Below, piece by piece: positions 26,640 to 37,065 of a stretch of DNA of 64,000 nt (position 1 is its first letter; each line of letters starts with the position of its first letter). The stretch comes from Vibrio sp. UCD-FRSSP16_30. Its GTDB lineage: Bacteria > Pseudomonadota > Gammaproteobacteria > Enterobacterales > Vibrionaceae. Made by a program: the position numbers and the translations under genes. The notes under the pieces are model-generated. The model ran no database searches. It worked only from the letters and a program-made list of their open reading frames with translations, and was not told the origin of the DNA. The DNA lies in the NCBI RefSeq assembly GCF_001676025.1, contig NZ_LZFW01000001.1:1-64000 (forward strand), read 5' to 3'.

Positions 26640-27947
26640 ATGGGATTACAGCAGTTAACCACCCGGCAGGGAGATAGAGTTGCAGTGGTAGCGGGATTAA
26701 GAACCCCGTTTGCACGACAAAGCACCGCATTTGATGGTGTATCAGCATTAGATCTTGGCAAAATGGTGGTAGGCGAAATGCTTGCTCGTAGTGAAATCGA
26801 TGCTTCTTTAATTGAGCAAGTGGTCTTTGGGCAAGTGATTCAGATGCCGTCTGCGCCGAACATCGCTCGTGAAATTGTGTTAGGTACGGGCATGAACATC
26901 AATACCGATGCTTACAGTGTCACGCGTGCGTGTGCGACAAGCTTTCAGGCAACCGCTAACGTTGTTGAGTCCATTATTGCCGGCAACATTGAAGTGGGCA
27001 TTGCCGGAGGCGCGGATTCTTCATCAGTGCTTCCTATCGGCGTCACTAAATCATTAGCTGCAAATTTATTAGCGTTAAGTAAAGCGCGTTCTCTTTCGCA
27101 AAAGCTTAAAATTGTCAGCAATTTTAAAATGAAAGATCTGATGCCAGTACCGCCTGCTGTCGCGGAATATTCTACAGGATTGTCGATGGGGCAAACCGCA
27201 GAACAAATGGCTAAATCTCATTCTATCTCTCGACAAGATCAAGATGCACTTGCTCATCGCTCGCACGCTTTTGCCGCCAATGCATGGAACGAAGGCAAGA
27301 TTCGCGATGAGGTGATGACTGCATACCCAGAACCGTATAAAAAATGGATTGATACTGATAACAACATTCGTTTTGACTCCACCATTGAAGGCTACGCCAA
27401 ATTAAGACCGGCTTTTGACCGCCAATTTGGTTCAGTAACCGCAGCAAATGCCACCCCTCTTACCGATGGGGCGGCGGCCATCATGCTCATGACCGAAAGC
27501 AAAGCCAAAGCATTGGGTTTAGAGATCCTTGGTTATATTCGCTCTTATGCGTTTTCTGCAACGGGCGTTGATAAAGACATGCTGATGGGACCTTCTTACG
27601 CAACGCCTATAGCCCTTGATCGAGCTGGAATCACCTTAAATGATTTAACCTTGATTGATATGCACGAAGCGTTTGCCGCTCAAGCATTAGCTAACGTAAA
27701 AATGTTTGGCAGTGATCAGTTTGCTAAGCAAAAACTCGGCAGAGACAAAGCCATCGGTGAGATTGATATGGAGAAATTTAACGTACTAGGCGGCTCCATT
27801 GCTTATGGACACCCCTTTGCTGCCACTGGCGCAAGAATGATTACTCAGACTTTGCGTGAGCTTAAAAGACGTGGCGGAGGTTTGGGTCTTAACACCGCTT
27901 GCGCCGCAGGTGGCCTAGGTGCGGCGATGATTTTGGAGGTGGAATAA
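26640..27947 (+). CDS. fadI: FadI, 3-ketoacyl-CoA thiolase (beta subunit)
   Basis: FadI performs the last step of beta-oxidation, splitting 3-ketoacyl-CoA with CoA, in complex with FadJ. The 435-residue thiolase has the nucleophilic Cys in [10 protein letters not shown] (residues ~97-106), the His in [16 protein letters not shown] (~383-398) and the second catalytic Cys in [10 protein letters not shown] (~420-429). The ATG at 26640 is chosen because it sits seven bases from AAGGA and gives the usual length; a GTG at 26637 would add one residue. It overlaps fadJ as TAATG. Confidence 0.95.
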   Translation: MGLQQLTTRQGDRVAVVAGLRTPFARQSTAFDGVSALDLGKMVVGEMLARSEIDASLIEQVVFGQVIQMPSAPNIAREIVLGTGMNINTDAYSVTRACATSFQATANVVESIIAGNIEVGIAGGADSSSVLPIGVTKSLAANLLALSKARSLSQKLKIVSNFKMKDLMPVPPAVAEYSTGLSMGQTAEQMAKSHSISRQDQDALAHRSHAFAANAWNEGKIRDEVMTAYPEPYKKWIDTDNNIRFDSTIEGYAKLRPAFDRQFGSVTAANATPLTDGAAAIMLMTESKAKALGLEILGYIRSYAFSATGVDKDMLMGPSYATPIALDRAGITLNDLTLIDMHEAFAAQALANVKMFGSDQFAKQKLGRDKAIGEIDMEKFNVLGGSIAYGHPFAATGARMITQTLRELKRRGGGLGLNTACAAGGLGAAMILEVE

Positions 27948-30058
27948 TGACTGAGGCAAAAACATTCGCTCTACGCATAGACGAAGAGCAACTAGCCTGG
28001 CTATCGATTGATGTGCAAGGCGAGAAAATGAATACTCTTCAAGCCGCTTTCGCTGATGAAATGAATGCGATACTAAGCGAACTTGAACAAAAGAAATCAC
28101 AAATATCAGGTTTGATTGTTCATTCTTTAAAACCGGATAACTTTATTGCTGGCGCTGATGTACGAATGCTCGATGCTTGCACTAGCGCTGATGAAGCCAG
28201 CAAGCTTGCCACTACAGGTCAGCAAATGTTTGCTTCATTATCAGCGCTACCATTTCCTGTGGTGGCGGCGATTCATGGACCCTGTCTTGGTGGCGGGCTG
28301 GAATTAGCACTGGCGTGTGATTATCGCGTGTGCAGTGATGACGATAAGACTCGCTTGGGGCTACCAGAAGTTCAATTAGGTTTACTACCTGGCTCTGGAG
28401 GTACTCAGCGACTACCTCGTTTAATCGGGTTAGTGCCATCTTTGGATCTTATCTTAACCGGTAAACAACTTAGAGCGAAAAAAGCCAAGAAATTAGGGCT
28501 GGTCGATGCCAGTGTGCCACACAGCATTCTTATGGATGTGGCCAAAACCTATGCCAATAAATCGAAGCGTAAACGCAAAGCGCCAGCGAAAGAAAAGCTG
28601 ATTGCTAGGATAGGGCTGAGCCGTAAGGTCATCTTTGATCAAGCCGCTAAAAAAACACGTCAAAAAACGCGCGGCAATTATCCAGCAACTGAGCAAATTC
28701 TTGAAGTTATGCAATACGGCCTCGAAAAAGGCATGACCAAAGGGCTGCAAAAAGAAGCACAACAATTTGGTCAGTTGGTCATGACAGCAGAGTCCAAAGC
28801 GCTACGCTCTTTGTTCTTTGCCACCACTGAAATGAAAAAAGAAAACTTTGGCGATGCCACACCTGCCAAAGTGACGCACGTTGGCGTGCTTGGCGGCGGC
28901 TTGATGGGGGCAGGTATCGCGCATGTGTCACTTGCTAAGGCTAAGCTTGGGGTCAATCTTAAAGATGTGTCGCAAGATGGTGTGCTAAATGCGTTAGGTT
29001 ATAACTACAAGCTGCTGAGTAAGCAATGTAAGCGCCGCATTCTGTCTAACGCTCAGCTACAAGCAAAAATGTCGCAGCTTCGTGGTGGTACTGATTATCT
29101 TGGTTTTAATAAAGCTGAGGTCGTGATTGAAGCGGTATTTGAAGATTTATCATTAAAGCAAAGTATGGTTAAAGAGGTGGAAGAGGCGTGTTCTGAGCGA
29201 ACCATTTTTGCATCTAACACGTCATCATTGCCTATCCATCAAATCGCGCAAGGGGCAAAGCGCCCGCAAAATATTGTCGGGCTTCATTACTTTAGTCCCG
29301 CGGAAAAAATGCCATTGGTAGAAGTGATTCCTCATGAGACAACGTCACCCGAAACAGTTGCAACTGTGGTGGCACTGGCGCGCAAGCAGGGAAAAACGCC
29401 TATCGTGGTGAAAGACAGCGCAGGGTTTTACGTGAATCGCATTTTAGCGCCATACATGAATGAGGCCGCGCATGTGCTATTGGCTCAGCAAGAGATAGAG
29501 CATATAGACAGTGCATTATTAAATTTTGGATTTCCTGTCGGGCCGATAACACTGCTCGATGAAGTTGGGGTTGATATTGGCGCGAAAATTATGCCTATTT
29601 TGGTAACTGAATTAGGCGAGCGTTTTCAAGGGCCAGATCTGTTTGATGTATTGCTAAATGATGGCCGCAAAGGTCGTAAAGTAGGCAAAGGGTTTTATCA
29701 ATACAAAGGCAAGGATAAAAAGGTCGATAAGTCTATTTACAGCTTATTGAAACTGAAACCTTCACGCAGTATTGCCGAAGAAGATATAGCGCTACGCTGC
29801 GTGATACCTTTGCTGAACGAGGCAGTTCGATGCTTAGACGAAGGCATCATTGCCAGTGCTCGTGATGGAGATATTGGCGCTATTTTTGGTATTGGATTTC
29901 CACCATTTACCGGAGGTCCATTTAGATTCATCGACACTTATGGTTTAGATAATTTAATTCGTAAAATGAACCAGTTTGAATTGGCGTATGGCGAGCGATT
30001 TAGACCATACCAAGGCTTGTTGGATAGATTAGAAGCCGGACAACAGTTCTATGGTTAA
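27947..30058 (+). CDS. fadJ: FadJ, trifunctional fatty-acid oxidation alpha subunit
   Basis: The 703-residue protein joins an N-terminal enoyl-CoA hydratase/isomerase domain (residues ~5-190, with the oxyanion-hole stretch [17 protein letters not shown] and the catalytic Glu in [18 protein letters not shown]) to an L-3-hydroxyacyl-CoA dehydrogenase part (~310-700). The NAD site is [13 protein letters not shown] (~312-324) and the dehydrogenase His lies in [15 protein letters not shown]. The ATG overlapping the fadI stop is the right start; the frame continues upstream but only inside fadI. Size agrees with FadJ (about 700). A 162-bp repeat begins on its stop codon. Confidence 0.95.
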   Translation: MTEAKTFALRIDEEQLAWLSIDVQGEKMNTLQAAFADEMNAILSELEQKKSQISGLIVHSLKPDNFIAGADVRMLDACTSADEASKLATTGQQMFASLSALPFPVVAAIHGPCLGGGLELALACDYRVCSDDDKTRLGLPEVQLGLLPGSGGTQRLPRLIGLVPSLDLILTGKQLRAKKAKKLGLVDASVPHSILMDVAKTYANKSKRKRKAPAKEKLIARIGLSRKVIFDQAAKKTRQKTRGNYPATEQILEVMQYGLEKGMTKGLQKEAQQFGQLVMTAESKALRSLFFATTEMKKENFGDATPAKVTHVGVLGGGLMGAGIAHVSLAKAKLGVNLKDVSQDGVLNALGYNYKLLSKQCKRRILSNAQLQAKMSQLRGGTDYLGFNKAEVVIEAVFEDLSLKQSMVKEVEEACSERTIFASNTSSLPIHQIAQGAKRPQNIVGLHYFSPAEKMPLVEVIPHETTSPETVATVVALARKQGKTPIVVKDSAGFYVNRILAPYMNEAAHVLLAQQEIEHIDSALLNFGFPVGPITLLDEVGVDIGAKIMPILVTELGERFQGPDLFDVLLNDGRKGRKVGKGFYQYKGKDKKVDKSIYSLLKLKPSRSIAEEDIALRCVIPLLNEAVRCLDEGIIASARDGDIGAIFGIGFPPFTGGPFRFIDTYGLDNLIRKMNQFELAYGERFRPYQGLLDRLEAGQQFYG

Positions 30059-30219
30059 TACCAATCGTAGCAAATCTCTGATCAGCCTAGCTGGTTAAAA
30101 CACTTGATAACTGCGTTGAAATTTTTGGTTGTAGAATAACTACTTACCAAAAATATTCGCCTTGTTCTCAAGTGTTTTTCCTGCGCTATTTCTGATCATT
30201 TAATTGCTGTGATTGGTAT
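30058..30219. repeat. 162-bp palindromic repeat, copy 1
   Basis: The element begins ATACCAAT and ends ATTGGTAT. Internally AACACTTGA and TCAAGTGTT flank a longer imperfect stem (TTTTTGGTTGTAG...CTACTTACCAAAAA), so the whole unit can fold into a long hairpin. Its first base is the last base of the fadJ stop codon. Same length and arrangement as copies at 35181 and 59947. Such short non-coding units with inverted ends are MITE-like. Confidence 0.85.
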
Positions 30220-30257
30220 AATTAAAAACTATCAACTGCTGACAATTTGGTTTTGCT

Positions 30258-30290
30258 AGGGGTAAACGATTGATAGTTTACCCCTTTTTT
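30258..30290 (+). terminator. Terminator of fadIJ
   Basis: AGGGGTAAAC (30258-30267) pairs with GTTTACCCCT (30276-30285), followed by a run of T. It lies after the 162-bp repeat, suggesting the repeat was inserted between fadJ and its terminator. Confidence 0.85.
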
Positions 30291-30325
30291 ATGGCTGAAT
30301 ACTTTGGGTTATTAACGTTTAATTA

Positions 30326-31489
30326 TTAGCGTTCAAATTTAGGCGAATAAATAGAATAAGCGGTAATTTGTCCGGCCATGATGGCAGAGAACATAAATAA
30401 TGCCGATAAGCCTATGCTAGGGATCGGCAAAATAGATTGCTCAAAGACTGATTGACTAGCACTGACCAAAACGCGACTGCCGGGCACTAGTACGATGATC
30501 CCTTGCAGAATATAAATCGAACCTGTGAGGTGCATTTTCTTGGCAATCCAAGTGCCATATAAAGTAATAATGACGGTTGTGAGCCAAGTGCCCACAATCC
30601 AACCACTGCCAAAGCCTAGATAATATGGCCCCCACATACCCAGTATGGCTACGGGAAGCCCGAGTAACATATCTTTTGGGCGGGCGTTAAAGATAACACC
30701 AATAGCGATGGATATGATGGGTAAGCCGGCAATGTGTAGCCAGACGGGTACATCATTGGTATAGCTAAGGTGCTCCGCAACATGCCAAATGGATTCACCT
30801 ATGTGAACTCCCATGAAAATGCCAATAAACAGCTTAATTAGGGTTAACATACTTTGCCCAAGCAAACTGGTCCCAGAAACAAGATCGTTAAAGGCAAGGC
30901 ATTCTAGGGCATTGGCAATGGATAATCCGGGCACAAATAATATGATTGCCGCAATACACAGAGCATACACAGGGATGGGCAGCCCAAAGCTAGCTATTGC
31001 TGCGACACAAATCCCCGTTAATAGCGCCGCAATAAATTCCACCGCAATGGTGCGGCGTCCATTAAGCACTTGCTGACATCCCCATACCATTAGCCCTAAA
31101 AATATAGAGACAATGATCGCTTCTAAGGTGCTACCAATGAGTATTAAAAATGCGGGTGGTATGGACATATTGGCAAACGCAACCGCCCAAGCAGGATACC
31201 GGAAAGGCGTTTGCACTTTGGCATCAGAGGGTTTTCTCAAACGGCCAATAGTTTGCGCCAGCAGACTCAAATCAATAGAAGCGGGCGAAAGGCGCTTCAT
31301 AATCACATTATTATGCAGCTCCGGGAACTGATAGTTAATTGATGTCGGCAGGGCTTGCACCATGACGGAGATGCCTTGCTGCTTGGCATAAGATTGAGTG
31401 AATTTTTCTACTTTATAAGGAGGACAACCGCTTCGATGAAGAGTATTTCCAAATTCAACAATATCGTTTAATGAGTCTTGATGTGACAT
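30326..31489 (-). CDS. ThrE-like threonine/serine exporter family protein (fused YjjP-YjjB type)
   Basis: The 387-residue protein has a cytoplasmic N-terminal domain (residues ~1-105, beginning with IVEFGNTLHRSGCPPYKVE, the signature of the DUF1212/YjjP half) and about ten membrane segments. In E. coli the two halves are separate YjjP and YjjB proteins (a succinate exporter); in actinobacteria the fused ThrE exports threonine. The fused form here could export amino acids or dicarboxylates; substrate is not visible in sequence. It is transcribed convergently with fadIJ. Confidence 0.82.
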   Translation of the reverse strand: MSHQDSLNDIVEFGNTLHRSGCPPYKVEKFTQSYAKQQGISVMVQALPTSINYQFPELHNNVIMKRLSPASIDLSLLAQTIGRLRKPSDAKVQTPFRYPAWAVAFANMSIPPAFLILIGSTLEAIIVSIFLGLMVWGCQQVLNGRRTIAVEFIAALLTGICVAAIASFGLPIPVYALCIAAIILFVPGLSIANALECLAFNDLVSGTSLLGQSMLTLIKLFIGIFMGVHIGESIWHVAEHLSYTNDVPVWLHIAGLPIISIAIGVIFNARPKDMLLGLPVAILGMWGPYYLGFGSGWIVGTWLTTVIITLYGTWIAKKMHLTGSIYILQGIIVLVPGSRVLVSASQSVFEQSILPIPSIGLSALFMFSAIMAGQITAYSIYSPKFER

Positions 31490-31603
31490 GCCACAAGCTC
31501 TAGTGGGGGAACTTGGCGCGAATGTAACAGATTATCCTCACCCGCACCAAGGGCTTATTATGTGCTTTTGTGGTTCAGCGATAAATTTTAATCGTTATGT
31601 GCA

Positions 31604-34405
31604 CTAACCCAACTCTACATCTTTAGGCATCAACTGGAACTCTTCAATTGAGCCTATTTCTTTGCCTAATTCAAGATGCGGAGCATCGTGATGTTGGTTG
31701 CCTTGTGTATGCATTACTAACCTATTAGCCGTTCTTGGTTTGAGTTGATTGACGACAAAGCGAATCATGTCTGCGCGAGTTAAGGTGCTGATTTTCTCAA
31801 CCACTAATTCTCGATTATTAAACTCTTTATCCTTATTACCTATGGATACCCAAAATCGTTGACCTTTGGTGCGTAGGTTATTATCCGGAGCCATAATCTG
31901 GTTAAGTAGCCCTTGTTTACTGTTTTGCCACTGCGCTTCGGTAAGCTCTAATAGCACCATATAAAAGGCGTTGAGAAACTCATCAATAGAGGCAACAAGA
32001 TCGATAGGCGCTGCCACCGGAGATTGCACATATACCACAATGCCGGGGATTCGGTTTAGCGGCATATTGCCCGTACCCACCATATAACCCAATTGCTGCT
32101 TGGTGCGAATTTCATTAAAGAATGCCGATGACATTAAATGGTTGGCTAAGGTAAAGGTTGCGATTGATAGCGGCTGAGAATCTTGCCCTTGATAATAAAT
32201 AGCCACGGCAGAGTCATCTTGATTGCAGTGAATCTCTTTTTGGAAAGTGCCCTTATTACCTAGTTTAACCAATGGTCGTAATGACTCTTTGTATTGCTGG
32301 TTTTCCATACGCAGCGCATTTTTTAAATCATCCGCTAGAGCGTGCGCGGCATCACGAGTCCAGTCGCCAAACACAAACATTTCCACATATAGCTTGCCAA
32401 GAAGTGTTGCAACAAACTCTGGCAACTGCTCGACAGTGACCTCTTCTAAAGCATCAGCTAATACTTTTGCTGGTGGGTTATTAGGTTGTAAGATCCCCGA
32501 TAATTGATTGAACAACTGAGATAGAGGGCGATCTTTACTGACATTACGAAATTTGCGTAGCATCTGTGCTTTAATAATATCAAAGCGTTGTGAATCAAAG
32601 TTACGGGTTGCAAACTTATCAATGATCATCTTTAGCAGCTGCGGCTGTTTTTCACTAAAGCCTGAGATAGTCAGTGTTAACCCGCCTTGATGAGCATAAA
32701 TGTTGTAACTCATACCGGCAATTTCTGCCTGATAAGATTGGCGAGATAAGGTTTCCATAAATAATTCAACACATAACCGAAGCTTAACGATGTTGTGTGG
32801 AGTGTTGACAGAACACGGACTGTCTATCGCAATATACAAAGAACCTTTAGGCACACGAAAGTCAGGTTCTTGAAGGTGCCATAACCTAAGCCCCGGAAGC
32901 TCTTCGATAAGAACGGGTAAAGCGTCATTCCCTTGTAATGGCTTAGGATCCAGATCATAACAGATGAACGGGTTTTTGCTCGGCAGGGCAAATTCTTCAC
33001 ACGCGACTGGATTTTTCCAACGCTTAATTTGTTGCTCTGAAAATGGCTGCACACTGTAAGGGGTGAAATACCATTTGGCTTGTTTATCGTACTCAAGGTC
33101 TTTTGCCGTTACCCATACTCGAAGGTTTTCGATGCAAAAATATGGCACAAAGCTTTCGATTAATGCAAAGTCAAAATCACTCATGCGATAGTCGCCATAC
33201 AGCACTTCATCAACAGGGAAGCGTTGTAAGTTCATCACTAGGTAACTGGCTAGATCCATAGGTTTTATCGACTCTTGAAAACGAAAAGCCGATTCTAGAA
33301 CCGCTTGTTTCTCGCCATAGCGCCATTGCTCTATGCCTTGAGTAAACACTAGGTTCATATATGAGAAAATCAGCTCTACGATTTCGTCGGTATGCTTTAA
33401 TCCTTCTTCGGTAAGAATACAGCCGATGCTAAATTCGCGAAAATTACTGCCACTGATCCCACCTCCGGCAGCCAATGAAGTAATCCAGTGCTTATTTTTT
33501 AGAATTAGAGTCAGGCTACCGGGGCCTTCATAGCCAATTAAATGCGCAAAATAGGAGAGAGGTTTGGTGGCGTAGTACTTTTCCATATTGGGAAAAGAAA
33601 ACGATAGACTCAGTTTACGAACGTCTTTTTCCGGCTCGACTTGGACATAAAGTTGCTGCTGATCTGGCGTGAGTAATGGTGTGGTGACGGTCTTGTCACC
33701 AAAACCGTTATTTTTAATATCAGAAAATTGCTGTGTGGCAAAAGTTTCTAATTCATCTAAAGATTGTGGTCCAACTAATACAACGGTCATTAACTGCGCG
33801 CAATATTGTTGCTCGTAGAAAGTGATTATTTCATCCCTAATTGTGCCACTTTTATCGTCACTGGCTTCATGATCACTGAGCGTATCTTCATTGCCGACAG
33901 AAAATTTAGAAAAGGGGTGCGCGGGATTGACCAACTCTTTTTGAACTTGATAGAAGCGGCGAGAGTCATCGTGAATTTTCATTTGATATTCAGAGTTGAC
34001 CGCTTGACGCTCTTTATCTAGAGCTTCTTGGTTAAACAGTGGCGAGATAAAAAACTGGCTAAAGCGAGACAGCGCCGGCTCGAAAAACTGTGGCAAAATA
34101 TCAAAGAAAAAACAGGTATGTTCGGTACCTGTCCAAGCATTGTTACTTCCGCCGTGCTGGCTGATGAAAGTTTGAAACTCACCCACTTTAGGGTAGGCTT
34201 TGGTGCCTAAAAACAGCATATGCTCGAGATAATGCGCTAAGCCTTCACGATCGCTAGGATCATCAAAGTGTCCGACCCTTACCGCAAGAGAGGCGGCAGA
34301 ACGTTGAGCTTTAGGATCGTGAACCAATATCACTTTGATTTGGTTATTTAGAGTAATAGGGCGGTAGCTATTATTATCATTCGGGCTTTGATGCACGTAA
34401 CGCAC
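31604..34405 (-). CDS. Insulinase-family (M16A) zinc metalloprotease, pitrilysin-like
   Basis: The 933-residue protein has the inverted zinc motif HYLEH (residues 58-62) followed by the downstream Glu in a NAWTGTEHTCFFF region, and the four-lobed M16A layout of pitrilysin/insulin-degrading enzyme. E. coli pitrilysin is periplasmic with a signal peptide (962 residues); here the N-terminus (MRYVHQSPNDNNSYRPI) shows no signal peptide, so a cytoplasmic location is likely. It would degrade small peptides. It is divergent from sixA. Confidence 0.9.
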   Translation of the reverse strand: MRYVHQSPNDNNSYRPITLNNQIKVILVHDPKAQRSAASLAVRVGHFDDPSDREGLAHYLEHMLFLGTKAYPKVGEFQTFISQHGGSNNAWTGTEHTCFFFDILPQFFEPALSRFSQFFISPLFNQEALDKERQAVNSEYQMKIHDDSRRFYQVQKELVNPAHPFSKFSVGNEDTLSDHEASDDKSGTIRDEIITFYEQQYCAQLMTVVLVGPQSLDELETFATQQFSDIKNNGFGDKTVTTPLLTPDQQQLYVQVEPEKDVRKLSLSFSFPNMEKYYATKPLSYFAHLIGYEGPGSLTLILKNKHWITSLAAGGGISGSNFREFSIGCILTEEGLKHTDEIVELIFSYMNLVFTQGIEQWRYGEKQAVLESAFRFQESIKPMDLASYLVMNLQRFPVDEVLYGDYRMSDFDFALIESFVPYFCIENLRVWVTAKDLEYDKQAKWYFTPYSVQPFSEQQIKRWKNPVACEEFALPSKNPFICYDLDPKPLQGNDALPVLIEELPGLRLWHLQEPDFRVPKGSLYIAIDSPCSVNTPHNIVKLRLCVELFMETLSRQSYQAEIAGMSYNIYAHQGGLTLTISGFSEKQPQLLKMIIDKFATRNFDSQRFDIIKAQMLRKFRNVSKDRPLSQLFNQLSGILQPNNPPAKVLADALEEVTVEQLPEFVATLLGKLYVEMFVFGDWTRDAAHALADDLKNALRMENQQYKESLRPLVKLGNKGTFQKEIHCNQDDSAVAIYYQGQDSQPLSIATFTLANHLMSSAFFNEIRTKQQLGYMVGTGNMPLNRIPGIVVYVQSPVAAPIDLVASIDEFLNAFYMVLLELTEAQWQNSKQGLLNQIMAPDNNLRTKGQRFWVSIGNKDKEFNNRELVVEKISTLTRADMIRFVVNQLKPRTANRLVMHTQGNQHHDAPHLELGKEIGSIEEFQLMPKDVELG

Positions 34406-34598
34406 TCCTTGAATTCTCTAGGGTATCGAGAGTTCAAAATTGATTGAGATAAACTATTGTTTTATATGTTAAGTATGGCGGAGCAATGATTTCTAGCAAC
34501 TTAAAAGTAAATTTTTATTGAAATGTTGCCTGAGTCAGAGATAACCCCTAGCTTTATAGTGTACTCTTTGAATTAGCCGTCACAAGTTTAGGACAAAA

Positions 34599-35063
34599 AT
34601 GAACGTATATATCATGCGCCATGGAGAAGCAGGAAGCTTTGCATCAAGTGATGCGGAACGTACTCTGACCTCACGAGGAGAAACGCAATCTTTGCAGGTT
34701 GCCAAAGCCGTGGTTCAGCAGGGCGTGAATCACTTTGATTTAGTACTGGTGAGCCCTTACATTCGAGCTCAGCAAACTTGGGATATAATTAAAGGTCAGT
34801 TTTCGGCAGGTAAAGTTGAAGAGTGCGCTGATATTACCCCGTATGGGCAGTCAGAAGATGTTTATCAATATGTGTGCGCGATTGCCGAAACGCAGCAGCC
34901 TCAATCAGTATTGTTAGTATCTCATTTGCCATTAGTGGGTTATTTAACCGCTGAATTTGTCAATGATATGACAGCGCCGATGTTTCCGACTTCGGGTTTT
35001 GCTGCGATTAACTTTGATTTAGAAAGTAGTAATGGTGAGCTAATGTGGCACATTGCGCCGTAG
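34599..35063 (+). CDS. sixA: SixA phosphohistidine phosphatase
   Basis: SixA belongs to the histidine phosphatase superfamily and removes phosphate from His residues of phosphotransfer proteins (ArcB HPt; NPr of the nitrogen PTS in E. coli). The 154-residue protein starts MNVYIMRHGEAG, where RHG (residues 7-9) carries the catalytic His8, with Arg in the SPYIRAQQTW segment and a second His in VSHLPLVGYL (~109). Length is normal. It is a single gene with a terminator after it. Confidence 0.92.
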   Translation: MNVYIMRHGEAGSFASSDAERTLTSRGETQSLQVAKAVVQQGVNHFDLVLVSPYIRAQQTWDIIKGQFSAGKVEECADITPYGQSEDVYQYVCAIAETQQPQSVLLVSHLPLVGYLTAEFVNDMTAPMFPTSGFAAINFDLESSNGELMWHIAP

Positions 35064-35117
35064 AATTACGCAAGAGAACTGCTCCATAGAGTTACGACTA
35101 AACATTAGACCGAATAA

Positions 35118-35146
35118 AAAACGGCGACCAAATCGGTCGCCGTTTT
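35118..35146. terminator. Terminator after sixA
   Basis: AAAACGGCGACC (35118-35129) pairs perfectly with GGTCGCCGTTTT (35135-35146) with a five-base loop. Flanking A and T runs make it usable from both sides, for sixA and for smrB read-through. Confidence 0.88.
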
Positions 35147-35180
35147 ACATAGTCCAATATATAGAATCAGAAAGGTACTG

Positions 35181-35342
35181 ATACCAATTGTAGCAATTCT
35201 CTGATCAGCCTAGCGGGTTTTAACACTTGATAACCGCGTTGAGATTTTTGATTGTAGAATAACGACTTATCAAAAATATTCGCCTTGTCCTCAAATGTTT
35301 TTCCTGCGCTATTTCTGATCATTTAATTACTGTTATTGGTAT
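35181..35342. repeat. 162-bp palindromic repeat, copy 2
   Basis: Same unit as the copy after fadJ, with the same length, ATACCAAT...ATTGGTAT ends and internal ACACTTGATAACCGCG / CGCCTTGTCCTCAAATGT arms. It ends six bases before the smrB stop on the other strand. Confidence 0.85.
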
Positions 35343-35347
35343 GAGAA

Positions 35348-35878
35348 TTATCGCTCAGGAATCGACAGTAGAACTAAGAGTGCGCCAGCGCCGCCAAATT
35401 CTAATGGTGCTTGATGATAAGCCATGACATCTGGGTGCTGGGCAAGCCAAAGCGGCACTTTTTGTTTTAAAATGTGCTTGCCAATACCATGCATCACACT
35501 GGCACAGTGCACATTTTCTTTGATGCAGTGCGCAATCATGGCACCTAATTCACGTTTTGCTTCTTGCTGAGTCATGCCGTGCATATCTAAATACACATCC
35601 GGCACATACACGCCGCGACGCAGACGCTTCACTTCATACTTGGATACATCACTTCGCGCATAACGGGTTGGGCCATCTTCACTTAGCAGTGGTTCAAACT
35701 CATCAGAGAAGAAAAATTCATTGTCTTTTGCTTCTCGGTCAAACCTTTGTTGCTGTTTTTGTTTTGTTTCTCTTTTTGGCGGTTGGATTATGGTATCCTG
35801 TTGAAACTTTTTAACGCCTTGTACTGCTTCTTTAAACAAAGCAAAGTCATCTTTATTTGGCTTGTCTGTTTTGTTCAT
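35348..35878 (-). CDS. smrB: SmrB ribosome-rescue endonuclease (YfcN)
   Basis: SmrB cuts mRNA between collided ribosomes to start rescue. The 176-residue protein has an N-terminal ribosome-recruiting extension (residues ~1-90, rich in K and Q) and a C-terminal Smr domain (~95-176) with the LDMHGMTQQEAKREL motif, whose D-x-H is catalytic, and HGIGKHILKQKVPLWL. Length is typical. It is divergent from prmB with a 62-base gap; smrB-prmB adjacency is conserved in gammaproteobacteria. Confidence 0.93.
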   Translation of the reverse strand: MNKTDKPNKDDFALFKEAVQGVKKFQQDTIIQPPKRETKQKQQQRFDREAKDNEFFFSDEFEPLLSEDGPTRYARSDVSKYEVKRLRRGVYVPDVYLDMHGMTQQEAKRELGAMIAHCIKENVHCASVMHGIGKHILKQKVPLWLAQHPDVMAYHQAPLEFGGAGALLVLLSIPER

Positions 35879-35940
35879 GGGATAAGTGTTCTGAATCTAT
35901 CTTTGATTGGGCAGTATTGTAGCGCTTTTTGGAGAAAGTT

Positions 35941-36873
35941 TTGGATAAGATTTTTGTAGATGAAGCAGTGTCGGAACTTCACACACTGCAAGACATGATT
36001 CGTTGGACTGTCAGTCGATTTAACGCGGCCGGCCTATTTTATGGTCATGGCACAGATAACGCTTGGGATGAAGCGGTTCAATTGATCCTGCCTTCTCTCT
36101 ACCTACCTTTAGATGTGCCACCGCACGTTTTAAGTTCTCGCCTAACCAATAGCGAGCGTTTACGTATAGTAGAACGAGTGATTCAACGCATTAACGAACG
36201 TACGCCTACCGCTTATATTACTAATAAAGCATGGTTTTGTGGCATGGAGTTCTTTGTTGATGAGCGTGTATTGGTGCCTCGTTCACCGATTGGTGAATTG
36301 ATTGAAAGTCAGTTCCAGCCATGGTTAGTAGAACAACCTACGCGCATTATGGATATGTGTACTGGTAGTGGCTGTATTGCGATTGCGTGTGGTCATGCAT
36401 TCCCTGATGCTGAAGTTGATGCAATTGATATCTCTAGTGATGCACTGGAAGTGGCAGAGCAAAACATTCAAGATCATGGCCTTGAAGGGCAAGTAACACC
36501 GATTCGTTCTGACTTATTCCGTGACTTAGTTCAGGAAAAATACGACCTTATCGTGACCAATCCACCGTATGTGGATGAAGAAGACATGAACAGTCTTCCT
36601 GAAGAGTTTAAGCACGAGCCTGAGTTAGGGCTGGCTGCCGGTACTGATGGATTAAAATTAGTTCGTCGCATCCTTGCGAATGCGCCAAATTACTTAACTG
36701 AAAACGGATTTCTTATCTGTGAAGTAGGTAATTCAATGGTGCATATGATTGAACAGTACCCAGACATTCCATTTACTTGGATTGAATTTGCTAACGGCGG
36801 ACATGGCGTATTTATGCTAACTCGCGAGCAGTTAGTGGCATGTGCTGATGAATTTGCCTTGTACATTGATTAA
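35941..36873 (+). CDS. prmB: PrmB, ribosomal protein L3 glutamine methyltransferase
   Basis: PrmB N5-methylates a glutamine of ribosomal protein uL3. The product has an SAM-binding motif [15 protein letters not shown] (residues ~139-153) and the catalytic NPPY (~205-208). A TTG at 35941 is taken as the start because GGAG lies seven bases upstream and it yields 310 residues, the length of E. coli PrmB; a TTG at 35929 would overlap that ribosome binding site. It is followed by a strong terminator. Confidence 0.92.
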   Translation: MDKIFVDEAVSELHTLQDMIRWTVSRFNAAGLFYGHGTDNAWDEAVQLILPSLYLPLDVPPHVLSSRLTNSERLRIVERVIQRINERTPTAYITNKAWFCGMEFFVDERVLVPRSPIGELIESQFQPWLVEQPTRIMDMCTGSGCIAIACGHAFPDAEVDAIDISSDALEVAEQNIQDHGLEGQVTPIRSDLFRDLVQEKYDLIVTNPPYVDEEDMNSLPEEFKHEPELGLAAGTDGLKLVRRILANAPNYLTENGFLICEVGNSMVHMIEQYPDIPFTWIEFANGGHGVFMLTREQLVACADEFALYID

Positions 36874-36921
36874 TAAGTGCGTTTAATTAAGTACAAAGGC
36901 TAGCGAGACCGCAATTAAAGT

Positions 36922-36950
36922 ACGGCATCCAATAGGGTGCCGTTTTTTTT
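36922..36950 (+). terminator. Terminator of prmB
   Basis: ACGGCATCC (36922-36930) pairs with GGGTGCCGT (36935-36943), including one G-T pair, and is followed by a run of eight T. Confidence 0.88.
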
Positions 36951-37065
36951 GGTCTCAGCTCTGTTGTTGTCAGGATCTTTGGTATAAAAGCTCTTTACAA
37001 TAGAGTGTGATAAAGACAGTATGAAAGCATTAGCTTGTTTAAAATAAAATTGCAATGAGGAAGTA